Assembly (NCBI GenBank): GCA_900318795.1
Contig: ONLU01000013.1
Coordinates: 1-54,118, forward strand
Direction: 5' to 3'
From: an uncultured Prevotellaceae bacterium
GTDB taxonomy: Bacteria > Bacteroidota > Bacteroidia > Bacteroidales > Bacteroidaceae
Length of the DNA stretch: 54,118 bases
The position numbers and the translations under genes were made by a program. Under the pieces are notes generated by a model, which saw nothing but the letters and a program-made list of their open reading frames with translations, did not search any database and was not told the origin of the DNA. Below, in pieces: positions 1-6,543 of the stretch; position 1 is the first letter of the stretch, and every line of letters begins with the position of its first letter.

Positions 1-155
1 ACGAAAAATTATCATTGATGAAAGTGGCATCTTCCTGATTCGGCTCAACATACTTTAACCAAAAGAGACAAAAGTTGTCAATAAGTTTGTAGTATTCTCT
101 GGTAAAACCGTTCTAATTCTTCTATTTCTCGCTTTCTTCCGATTATTGTACTCAT
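1..155 (-). pseudogene. ATPase (AAA/DUF234-type) remnant with internal deletion
   Basis: Reading the minus strand from the ATG at 155 gives MSTIIGRKREIEELERFYQR, the usual beginning of the archaeal-type AAA ATPases that are common in Bacteroidales. This frame stops at 78-80. One frame over, the reading runs on as YYKLIDNFCLFWLKYVEPNQ and stays open to the window edge, which resembles the C-terminal DUF234 part of the same proteins. The whole P-loop ATPase core, roughly 300 residues, is therefore missing, and the two ends are joined out of frame near position 100. I see the two fragments directly; the family is recognised from memory. The gene continues beyond the left edge. Confidence 0.7.
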
Positions 156-407
156 AATAGTCTTATTTTGCCGCAAAGATAGTCAATATATGGCAATCGG
201 CAAAATATGACATAATTTATTCTGCCGATTATAAATATTATTAACATAAATGGCTAATCAATGCCCCAATTATAAAATCTGCGTAGCGCTTTTTGTGTAA
301 TAACTCAATAATTGTATCAAATGATATGAAAAGGACAGAAAAGGACTTGCACATTTCTCCCTTTTGCCTTAATTTTGCCGCCAAGTGTAAAAAAACAGCT
401 CACAATG

Positions 408-438
408 TTGCAACTTTCAGAAAAAATGCCTATCTTTG
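408..438 (+). promoter_or_regulatory. Bacteroidota promoter of the leader RNA/RiPP operon
   Basis: A TTG at 408-410 (-33 element) is followed after 20 bp by TATCTTTG at 431-438 (-7 element), a near-ideal Bacteroidota sigma-A promoter. Transcription should begin about 445, at the first hairpin of the leader. Confidence 0.75.
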
Positions 439-441
439 TCC

Positions 442-690
442 CGTCAGTTCAGAAAGACTGGCGACATCGAGGAGAGCTATTAAGCTTTGACCCGTCTGAG
501 AACCTGGAAAATTCGAAGTATAAGGGTGAGAAGTCTGAAAGCTGCTTCTCCTGCAGTAGCATATATACTGCTCTCTCCTGTGTGGAGTCGGTTCGCATAT
601 ATACCTGCAGGTGTGAGCTGATTTTCATTCTTACTTATACGGGTATTCCAGGACCTTCAGACTAAGGATGTCAAGAAGGCTCACACTTTT
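442..690 (+). ncRNA. Long structured, pseudoknotted leader RNA
   Basis: About 250 nt between the promoter and the first gene contain stacked complementary segments. CGTCAGT (442-448) pairs with ACTGGCG (457-463). A nested set pairs GTCTGA (494-499) with TCAGAC (657-662), CCTGGAA (503-509) with TTCCAGG (646-652), and GTATAAG (518-524) with CTTATAC (634-640). Inside lie hairpins GAGAAG/CTTCTC (528-533, 545-550) and GCAGTA/TACTGC (553-558, 566-571). GTGTGAGC (611-618) is perfectly complementary to GCTCACAC (679-686), which crosses the nested helices and makes a pseudoknot. It may be a cis-regulatory element or a separate small RNA. I cannot assign it to a known RNA family. Confidence 0.6.
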
Positions 691-733
691 TGTGTATAGA
701 AATGGAATATCAATAATTAAAAAAACAGATAAT

Positions 734-1906
734 ATGGGACTATTTAAAAATTTATTTGGCGATGCTGTCGATGAGATGAAAAAAAACTTAGAAGACAGTA
801 AAAAAGAGATGCTCAAGAGCCTAAGAGAAAAAAAAAGAGAGGCGCTTGGCAATGTGGGAATCTATTTGTGTGATGATAAAGACGTTGGGATCAAAATCGG
901 TACTTTAACAGATGGGGTTCTTGAAATAAATGAAGGCTTCAAGAAACTGGAAAAGTATAGTTTAAGTGATTATAAGAATTTGAGAAAAATTGTTTTCCCG
1001 TCTACTTTGAACGAATTGGAAGAATTCACTATTTTCAATCAAGAACGACTGAAGGAACTTGATTTCTCAAAAGTCACATTACTAACTAAGATTCCTGAAA
1101 ACTTTATTTCAGGGAAAACGCGTATAAAATCTTTTGTTGTACCAGAAGGGGTAAGGACTTTGGAAGAAAATTTCCTGGGAAATACAAATACTATTAAAGA
1201 AGTCTATATTCCAAGTTCAGTCAGATCAATAAGCAGAATAGCATATACAAAGAGTAATTCCATAGACGTATATCTGTATGCAAGTGACTTGGATTTGGAG
1301 GATATGCATAGATATGTAAAAACACTCTATGTACTTGCTCAGGATTATCATGATTATGCAGAACAGCTGAGTGAATATCATAGTAATGCTCGAATTAGGA
1401 CGATGCCTGATGATAAGCTTTCTTTCTACGATGAAAAAATGTCTGAAACAGTAGAAACATCAACAATCGCAGAACCGAGGAAACAGGGAGCAATGGTTAT
1501 ATCGAAATCAACTTCTGGAAACGAACAGGATACTGGAAAGAAAATCTGGTGGGTTGATGATTTATCTGTTCTATATGATGGAAATAAGTATGCTTTGAAA
1601 TATACAGGCAATCATGGTCAAATTACAAAATACATTTATGACGATGTGGATATTTTAAACGAGTATCAAGTGCGACTTGCACAAAAGCAGGCTGACGGTT
1701 CTTTACGCTATGGCGTGGCGTCAACTTGTGGATGGAGTTTTATAATGACAGATTGCGAATATATAAAAGTCACATTCTTAGATGGCATAGGAGCTGTGTT
1801 AGCAGTAGATGAAGAAGATGATGAATATGCTATCGATCGTTGGGGAAAAATCTTTAGCATTGAGGGATATAGAGAAAAAGTAGCTAAAGACTTGGCAGAC
1901 GACTAA
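734..1906 (+). CDS. LRR (BspA-like) plus WG-like domain protein
   Basis: A 390-aa protein of unknown role, first gene after the structured leader. I chose the ATG at 734 (MGLFKNLFGD), because the longer frame beginning at 668 starts inside the leader's 3' region. Residues about 1-45 are charged and helical. Residues about 65-200 show leucine-rich repeats of the BspA type (for example LRKIVFPSTLNELEEF, IKEVYIPSSVRSIS). The last 120 residues resemble WG-type repeats, with YGVAS and a closing DRWGKIFS. This C-terminal part is clearly related to the next protein, sharing NEYQ(V/L)R(L/V)(A/S)Q and RWG(K/H)(I/V)(F/Y)S. No signal peptide is seen, so it is probably cytoplasmic. A link to the RiPP genes downstream is inferred only from the shared strand and close spacing. 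Confidence 0.75.
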   Translation: MGLFKNLFGDAVDEMKKNLEDSKKEMLKSLREKKREALGNVGIYLCDDKDVGIKIGTLTDGVLEINEGFKKLEKYSLSDYKNLRKIVFPSTLNELEEFTIFNQERLKELDFSKVTLLTKIPENFISGKTRIKSFVVPEGVRTLEENFLGNTNTIKEVYIPSSVRSISRIAYTKSNSIDVYLYASDLDLEDMHRYVKTLYVLAQDYHDYAEQLSEYHSNARIRTMPDDKLSFYDEKMSETVETSTIAEPRKQGAMVISKSTSGNEQDTGKKIWWVDDLSVLYDGNKYALKYTGNHGQITKYIYDDVDILNEYQVRLAQKQADGSLRYGVASTCGWSFIMTDCEYIKVTFLDGIGAVLAVDEEDDEYAIDRWGKIFSIEGYREKVAKDLADD

Positions 1907-1951
1907 AGTATAGTTTAAAAAACAATTAAATATATTTAAACATTTTCAATT

Positions 1952-2308
1952 ATGGAAGTTATCACAGGTGTTAATGACAATAGACTATCCTTTGAGCAGA
2001 ATGCTGAAGGTAAGTACGATATCATGATTACTCATGACAAGAAAAAGTATAGAACAGGGTTTATCTTTGATTCTATAAAGTTGTTTAATGAATACCAACT
2101 TCGAGTCAGCCAGACAGATTCTGAAGGGAATAAAAAGTTTGGTATGATAGCAGTTTGTAGCGATGAAATAGTTCTGCCTTGCTGCTTTGACAAGCTCAAA
2201 CCCTATCAAGGTACTGTAGCTCAAGCTTTTATTGGTGAAGAAGAATATAGGATTAACCGTTGGGGACATGTATATAGTCGCGAATTCTGGGATATGAGAA
2301 ATCCATAA
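1952..2308 (+). CDS. Small WG-like domain protein
   Basis: A 118-aa protein consisting essentially of the domain found at the C-terminus of the preceding protein. Both contain NEYQ followed by a basic/hydrophobic stretch, then a KFGM or RYGV segment, and finish with INRWGHVYS here against IDRWGKIFS there. It lies 45 bp after the upstream stop and 10 bp before the DUF2971 gene, so all are probably co-transcribed. There is no signal peptide or membrane segment. The function is unknown. Duplication of a domain as a stand-alone gene next to its parent suggests recent local duplication, or two partners that bind the same ligand. Confidence 0.7.
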   Translation: MEVITGVNDNRLSFEQNAEGKYDIMITHDKKKYRTGFIFDSIKLFNEYQLRVSQTDSEGNKKFGMIAVCSDEIVLPCCFDKLKPYQGTVAQAFIGEEEYRINRWGHVYSREFWDMRNP

Positions 2309-2318
2309 TTGAATTGGT

Positions 2319-2927
2319 ATGACATTATATAAATATAAGAGCCTCGATCATTTCGAGTTCTTCATGGACTTGCTGATAAAGAAGCGACTCTATGGGGCAA
2401 CGTTCAGTGAATTAAACGACCCCATGGAAGGATTCTTCATATCTGAGAACTTCAGCGAAACAGAATGGGAAGCAATGAGAGAGGCAAAGAAGAAAGTGAG
2501 AATATGCTCTCTTTCTAAAACCTATGACAATGCTCTTATGTGGGCCCATTATGCTGATGAGCATAAAGGCTGCTGCATAGAGGTGGAAATTCCAGATTCG
2601 ACTTGGAAGTGTTTGGAAGTGCAATACCTGAGCACGATGCCAAAACTAACTTCTGGGATTAATCCAGATGAAGCCATAGAAACTATTTTTGGCGTTAAGT
2701 CCGATTTTTGGAGCTATGAGCAAGAAGTCCGCTATATCAAAACCGTTCAAACTACCATAGAAGGGAAACCGTACAAAGCAGAATTGCCTATTCGCATCAA
2801 AAAGATATACTTAGGTGTAAGGGCATCCAACAAGGATAGTATAGAACGAATTGTAAAGGCGATAGATAGCAATATCGTTGTTGAGAAACTGAAGCGAAGT
2901 GATATAAAGTTTTGGAAAGACCAGTGA
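2319..2927 (+). CDS. DUF2971 family protein
   Basis: A 202-aa protein with the hallmarks of DUF2971: an N-terminal LYKYKS, then LNDPMEGFF about residue 30, CSLSKTYDNALMWAHYADEH around 62-81, and WSYEQEVRY about 130. The family's biochemical activity is not established as far as I know. Members are often found in accessory and mobile regions, some beside defence genes. The ORF sits 10 bp after the WG-like gene, and its stop codon overlaps the start of the next gene (TGATG, 2925-2929), which implies translational coupling. Family identification is by remembered motifs. Its link to peptide maturation is an inference from operon position. Confidence 0.8.
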   Translation: MTLYKYKSLDHFEFFMDLLIKKRLYGATFSELNDPMEGFFISENFSETEWEAMREAKKKVRICSLSKTYDNALMWAHYADEHKGCCIEVEIPDSTWKCLEVQYLSTMPKLTSGINPDEAIETIFGVKSDFWSYEQEVRYIKTVQTTIEGKPYKAELPIRIKKIYLGVRASNKDSIERIVKAIDSNIVVEKLKRSDIKFWKDQ

Positions 2928-3115
2928 TGATGGCATCTTATACTATTACCCAGAATTGTCTCTATTGGAAATCATGCAAGTATGCTGACAGCACAGAATG
3001 TATTGACAAACCATGTGGATGTCTAAGATATCATATTAATAAGGAAGAAGCCGAAAATCCTTTAAAGAGTAGGCACAGATTTAAAATAACAAGAAATTAT
3101 GAAAAAGTTGATTGA
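2927..3115 (+). CDS. Cys-rich 62-aa protein
   Basis: A short protein starting at the ATG of 2927, which overlaps the DUF2971 stop. An upstream in-frame codon at 2912 would lie inside DUF2971 and is less likely. The N-terminal half has clustered cysteines (NCLYWKSCKY, TECIDKPCGCLRYH), five Cys within about 25 residues plus a nearby His, suggesting zinc binding or disulfides. The C-terminal part is basic. I do not recognise a family. The end of the gene overlaps the start of the next small gene at 3099 by 17 nt. It could be a regulator, a chaperone for the precursor, or a second peptide substrate. Confidence 0.6.
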   Translation: MMASYTITQNCLYWKSCKYADSTECIDKPCGCLRYHINKEEAENPLKSRHRFKITRNYEKVD

Positions 3116-3251
3116 AATGGTGTTTGGTGCAAAAGTCATTGCTACATCGAGCGACATCAAAGGCAGAAAGACTACTGGCGTTCATGATCAGGGTTCAGGA
3201 ACAAAAGGCTTTGAAAAAGACAACAGCCACTCCTCAGTAAGTTACAATTAA
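3099..3251 (+). CDS. Candidate RiPP precursor peptide, 50 aa
   Basis: A 50-codon ORF from ATG 3099 to TAA 3249-3251. It begins MKKLIEMVFGAKVIATSSDI and continues with a polar, Gly/Ser/Thr/Lys-rich tail containing KTTGVHDQGSGTKGFEKD and ending NSHSSVSYN. It overlaps the preceding gene by 17 nt and ends 12 bp before the B2-like protease gene, exactly where a precursor gene would sit. The hydrophobic first half could be the leader and the tail the core. A Thr-Thr-Gly at 25-27 recalls the Thr before a lasso core, but no Asp/Glu falls 7-9 residues after Gly27, so the classical lasso rule is not met. Other rings (Gly32-Glu39 or Gly34-Asp41, eight residues each) are possible but lack Thr at -2. Coding status is inferred from context. 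Confidence 0.6.
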   Translation: MKKLIEMVFGAKVIATSSDIKGRKTTGVHDQGSGTKGFEKDNSHSSVSYN

Positions 3252-3263
3252 AATTTTCCCTGT

Positions 3264-3806
3264 ATGGTGGTGACTCCTCATGTGTTATTTCAAGGTAGAG
3301 TTTATAAATTCAAAAAATATTTGGGATTATTGCTCTGCTATGACGATTGTCTGAAATTGGATAACCACCATACAGGAGATTATGTTTTTGTGGAGAATCC
3401 ATATCTTCTTAAAAACAGAAGAAAAGATACGCCGGTGCCTCTTCCTAATACTATTGTAAAGCTATATGCGTGGCTATTAGTGTTTTTGAGTAGCTATTGT
3501 TTCCCGTTATTATATGTAATGCCGTATATTGTTCATCCCATCTATCAGAATGCGGGTATAGCAAACGTGATTTTTTATCAGCTATTCCCAGAAAAGCTTC
3601 AAAAGAGATTGTGTTTGCCGCGTGCGGTATTCACCGCATCCTTGTCTAAGAGATTTAAAAAACATGGTACATTGTTTATCGGCGCATTTTTGCCAACAAG
3701 CCATTTGCACGCATGGGTCATCGAAGATGGTATGCATGCCGACATCTTTGATAAACAGTGGATTCAATATACTCCTGTATTGGAATGGCAATGGAGAAAA
3801 GAATAA
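3264..3806 (+). CDS. Lasso-type B2 (transglutaminase-like) leader peptidase
   Basis: A 180-aa protein whose C-terminal third matches the lasso-peptide B2/McjB C-terminal fold (Transglut_core3 type). It has RLCLPRA with the probable nucleophile Cys117, a predicted strand with FIGAF, SHLHAWVIEDG with catalytic His149 and an acidic residue, and a final WIQYTPVL like the end of McjB. In known systems this enzyme cuts the leader from the precursor before cyclisation. The N-terminal about 65 residues are unassigned and could stand in for the missing leader-binding B1/RRE part. Residues about 66-95 are hydrophobic and may touch the membrane. It lies directly after the 50-aa peptide gene and overlaps the cyclase gene. 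The assignment rests on motifs; the overall similarity to known B2 proteins is modest. Confidence 0.72.
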   Translation: MVVTPHVLFQGRVYKFKKYLGLLLCYDDCLKLDNHHTGDYVFVENPYLLKNRRKDTPVPLPNTIVKLYAWLLVFLSSYCFPLLYVMPYIVHPIYQNAGIANVIFYQLFPEKLQKRLCLPRAVFTASLSKRFKKHGTLFIGAFLPTSHLHAWVIEDGMHADIFDKQWIQYTPVLEWQWRKE

Positions 3807-4951
3807 TAGCAGGACAGACATTGCCTTATTTGAAATTCTTCAACCACCATACTGAAGCTTTTCAGGACTCTATTTGGGTAGAGTTGCAAAATGGACTATG
3901 GAAAGAATTCAATATTGACAATTATCTATTTAATGAGTCTATTGGAGACGATAAACCAGAAAAATGGAAAGCAGTCTTTCCGTATCTGACACCAATAAGT
4001 GCAGGCTACAAATGGGATGAGAAAAACAAGTGCGTTGCTTTAGATTATTATCAAGCTCAAAAAATAGACAATGTAAGTCTCAGTACATTTCTTTCTGTAG
4101 CAGAAAGATTTTTCGCAAAGTATCAAGGAAAGAAGATTGGCGTTCATCTTAGTGGAGGACTTGACAGTTCACTAATAATAGGACTTCTTCACTATTTTCA
4201 TATTCCATTTGTGCTTGCTGGGTTTATGTCTGATCGATTTGAGATGCGTACAGAAAGATACGTCCAGCAGTTGGTGAGTAAGTTGGGCGAATCTGCTTTT
4301 TTGTTAAATATAGAAGATTATCCTTCTTTCAGTCATTTAGAGCAAATGCCCAAACACCAGTCTCCTTGCGAATTTTTCAGAGGCAATGAAGCAGACAAAG
4401 CATTGGCGCGTATTTTCAAACGTGAAGGAGTAGAAGTTGTTTTTACAGGACAAGGTGGTGATTCTCTATTTATGGAGGACGAGTCAAACGGATTGGCCTG
4501 TTATAATATCGGCTACGAGTTCCTGATGTCATGGGCTGCAGAATTCCATTACAAACCATTGGGCATAGAACTGGTTTCGCCACTGGCAGAGAAATCCATC
4601 ATCGACCAAATTAGTAATCTTCGTATAGGAATGCCTGAAGATTCCTCAAAATTGTGGGCACGCCACTTCTTTCGTGATTTTTTGCCATATGAGTTGTCTG
4701 ATTATTGTTATGTTGCAGACTTCTTTGGTTTAACTTTAGACGGTCTTGAGCATGCCAAGCCAACAATTAAACATCTTTTTGAGGAGAGTTACGAACTGAC
4801 CCAACATCATGTTTTCTCCTCGAATGAAATAAAAAGGATGATGCAAGCTGATGTGTATTCTTTTGAGATAAAAGATTACATAGATTATTGCGGCAGGATA
4901 GCCATAGCTGTATGGCTTCATTCTATTTTTAGAGAGGATAGAGATGAATAA
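3785..4951 (+). CDS. Asparagine-synthetase-like ligase (lasso C/cyclase-like)
   Basis: A 388-aa protein with the ATP-pyrophosphatase fold of asparagine synthetase B. The PP-loop HLSGGLDSS lies at about 121-129 and the second signature VFTGQGGDSLF at about 219-229. Lasso C proteins use this fold to adenylate a side-chain carboxylate and close a macrolactam. At 388 residues it is shorter than usual lasso cyclases or AsnB (500-600). The about 110-residue N-terminal part lacks a Cys at position 2, so no glutaminase activity is expected. I chose ATG 3785, with 3791 as an alternative, over the GTG at 3758. The gene overlaps the end of the B2-like gene, and its own end overlaps the ATP-grasp start by 8 nt. 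Substrate and product are unknown. Confidence 0.75.
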   Translation: MAMEKRIIAGQTLPYLKFFNHHTEAFQDSIWVELQNGLWKEFNIDNYLFNESIGDDKPEKWKAVFPYLTPISAGYKWDEKNKCVALDYYQAQKIDNVSLSTFLSVAERFFAKYQGKKIGVHLSGGLDSSLIIGLLHYFHIPFVLAGFMSDRFEMRTERYVQQLVSKLGESAFLLNIEDYPSFSHLEQMPKHQSPCEFFRGNEADKALARIFKREGVEVVFTGQGGDSLFMEDESNGLACYNIGYEFLMSWAAEFHYKPLGIELVSPLAEKSIIDQISNLRIGMPEDSSKLWARHFFRDFLPYELSDYCYVADFFGLTLDGLEHAKPTIKHLFEESYELTQHHVFSSNEIKRMMQADVYSFEIKDYIDYCGRIAIAVWLHSIFREDRDE

Positions 4952-5669
4952 GGTTCAAATACTATATCATGCTGAAAAAGACTCACAGCTCATTGCAAAA
5001 GAGTTGCGTGAGGAGGCTTCTGCTATGGAATCTGTTGGTTTTTTAGTAGGCACATCTCCTATCGATAAAGCGGACAAATTATTGTATCGAGGTCCAACCA
5101 TATGGAAAGAAGAAAAATACCCCCAGAACTCAAAATTGATACAAGGCTGGGCTGAATATAGGAGTGCGTTATTCATGTCCATTTATTATCCTTATATTGA
5201 AGATTTGTCTATCCCAACTTTTTTCTGTAATGACCTTGATGATGCAACGGAGCGTGAGATAATAAGTAGAGGCTGGGAGAGTGCCTTCGTGAAAAATGAC
5301 GTTTCATCCATCATAGAGAAAGGGCAGATTAAATCACTTTGGCCAGAAACGCCGTTTAATGAAATGAAAGCCTTATTTGAGCAATTACCATTTACAGGAA
5401 CTTTTTCTGTTAGGAAAAAGATAAAACTCAAACTCTATGAAGAAGAACGATATTGGATATTGAATAATCACCCTTATCATTACACCGCTATTATTCCCCC
5501 AATCGTTTATGAAGCTATAGACAGGTTAAGACCTATCAATAATCACTATTATGTAATAGATGCAACTCCACATGTTATTGTTGAGGTGAATCCAGGTGAG
5601 TCGTCTGACAGATATATAGAAAATATACCAGCAATATTCGCAACTTGGTTTAAAAATGAATTCCTTTAA
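4944..5669 (+). CDS. ATP-grasp ligase, R2K/DUF4343-like
   Basis: A 241-aa protein with features of the compact R2K-type ATP-grasp enzymes. It has an N-terminal Rossmann-like region, then AFVKNDVSS about 114-122 (nucleotide-binding lysine), EEERYWILNN at 166-175, YYVIDAT about 202-208, and VEVNPGESSD at 213-222 carrying the metal-binding Glu and Asn. ATP-grasp enzymes join a carboxylate to an amine or hydroxyl through an acyl-phosphate. Several modify RiPP precursors, and R2K members have been proposed to modify peptides or proteins. The start overlaps the cyclase stop, implying coupled translation. An ATP-grasp enzyme beside lasso-type B2 and C proteins is unusual and suggests a second ligation on the same peptide. 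The subfamily call is from memory of the motifs. Confidence 0.75.
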   Translation: MNKVQILYHAEKDSQLIAKELREEASAMESVGFLVGTSPIDKADKLLYRGPTIWKEEKYPQNSKLIQGWAEYRSALFMSIYYPYIEDLSIPTFFCNDLDDATEREIISRGWESAFVKNDVSSIIEKGQIKSLWPETPFNEMKALFEQLPFTGTFSVRKKIKLKLYEEERYWILNNHPYHYTAIIPPIVYEAIDRLRPINNHYYVIDATPHVIVEVNPGESSDRYIENIPAIFATWFKNEFL

Positions 5670-5692
5670 TATTAACCACAAAAAAAACAATT

Positions 5693-5914
5693 ATGGCAAA
5701 AGAAGTAAAAGCAGGCAATTGGTTGTTCCGCATTAGCGACAACCAGAGAGATTTACAGAGAGCTTCATTGGGAAGTTCAAGTTACAGTCACGTATGGTCG
5801 GCACCGAATGGTGAGCGTATCTTAGACATTTTAGCAAAAGGCGAGGATGTAGTTATCAATACAGACCGCCATAACTATGTACGTTCCAAAAGTGGTGGTG
5901 TGTCCCTGAAGTAG
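5693..5914 (+). CDS. Conserved-looking 73-aa protein of the RiPP operon
   Basis: A 73-aa protein starting MAKEVKAGNWLFRISDNQRD and ending RSKSGGVSLK, located 23 bp after the ATP-grasp gene. It is soluble, with no signal peptide or membrane segment, and reads like a small folded domain (LGSSSYSHVWSAPNGERILD, then VVINTDRHNYVRSK). I do not recognise a family. Its position makes it a candidate accessory protein, immunity factor or second substrate; the Gly-rich C-terminus GGVSLK would be compatible with C-terminal modification by a ligase. A hairpin at 5923-5958 follows and may end the operon. Confidence 0.6.
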   Translation: MAKEVKAGNWLFRISDNQRDLQRASLGSSSYSHVWSAPNGERILDILAKGEDVVINTDRHNYVRSKSGGVSLK

Positions 5915-5922
5915 CTTAACTG

Positions 5923-5958
5923 AAGTGAGGGTGTGTCAAAATAGGCACATCTTCACTT
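5923..5958 (+). terminator. Hairpin at the end of the RiPP operon
   Basis: AAGTGAGGGTGTG (5923-5935) pairs with CACATCTTCACTT (5946-5958) over 13 bp including two G-U pairs, with a 10-nt loop. No good T-run follows, so it could be a weak terminator or an mRNA-stabilising hairpin. Confidence 0.4.
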
Positions 5959-5985
5959 AGATGTCGTTATTAATCCCAAAGGTAG

Positions 5986-6177
5986 ATGGAGATACTTACA
6001 ATTATAGGTCTTATCGTATTAACACTCATCGTCTTTACAGGTGGGGGTATTCTTGGCTGGGTGTTCAAGGGGATAGGAAGTATCTTTGAGTTGTTGCTTG
6101 ATGGCTGGGGGTCATGCTTAAGGGTAATCGCCTGGATTATCTTAATCTTACTATTCCTATTAGCATTGGCATTATGA
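5986..6177 (+). CDS. Small two-helix membrane protein
   Basis: A 63-aa, strongly hydrophobic protein. Helix one is about residues 4-28 (TIIGLIVLTLIVF followed by a Gly-rich turn GGGILGW). Helix two is about 44-63 (LRVIAWIILILLFLLALAL). A short purine-rich stretch precedes the ATG at 5986. No family is recognised. It lies 71 bp after the 73-aa gene, beyond a hairpin, so it may be a separate unit. Small membrane proteins in RiPP loci are sometimes immunity factors, but nothing in this sequence proves such a role. Confidence 0.5.
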   Translation: MEILTIIGLIVLTLIVFTGGGILGWVFKGIGSIFELLLDGWGSCLRVIAWIILILLFLLALAL

Positions 6178-6303
6178 CTTTTTAACGCAGTCTTATTGAA
6201 TTTTTCCCAAATAGTTCATATATAAAAAACATCTTAATATGAGCGAAAGTCATGGGACAAACCCAAGCTGAAACATCATGAGAATTTAAAATTTTTAGAG
6301 AAT

Positions 6304-6501
6304 ATGACATTAAAAGAAAAAGCAAGGGCCAAGGTGAAAGAGCTGGATGCGAGAATGGCCGAATTGAACTCTTTGTATGATAACGAGAGTGATTCAAAGA
6401 AACAGAAAGAAATTGCTAAAGAAATTCTCTCTGTGGCAGCCCAGACGAATAAGTTCTTGAGGATGGCTGGGGCTGACGAACAGGAAATGTATGCTGATTA
6501 G
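6304..6501 (+). CDS. Short coiled-coil protein
   Basis: A 65-aa protein, almost entirely charged and helical (MTLKEKARAKVKELDARMAE and onward), with heptad-like spacing of Leu, Ile and Val that suggests a coiled coil. There is no signal peptide. It stands alone between the small membrane protein and a broken nuclease gene. The 126 bp before it contain no other gene and no clear promoter. The function is unknown. The ORF is plausible because its composition is protein-like and its ATG follows an A-rich leader (6281-6303). Confidence 0.45.
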   Translation: MTLKEKARAKVKELDARMAELNSLYDNESDSKKQKEIAKEILSVAAQTNKFLRMAGADEQEMYAD

Positions 6502-6543
6502 TTTCGGTGATATCACCTAACAAAACAACAATAGAACCTCGCG

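Noticed and set aside
27-500. Short plus-strand reading frames in the leader region (such as 293-490)
   Set aside because: They cross the promoter at 408-438 and have no protein-like composition.
442-690. Group II intron or retron RNA
   Set aside because: No domain V-like hairpin and no reverse transcriptase gene is nearby.
668-733. Upstream start for the first island gene
   Set aside because: The extra 22 residues begin inside the structured leader and include one arm of the pseudoknot; MGLFKNLFGD at 734 is a normal start.
3099-3251. Classical lasso peptide precursor
   Set aside because: No core with Gly/Ala/Ser/Cys at 1, Asp/Glu at 7-9 and Thr at -2 of the leader can be drawn, so only a lasso-related assignment is made.
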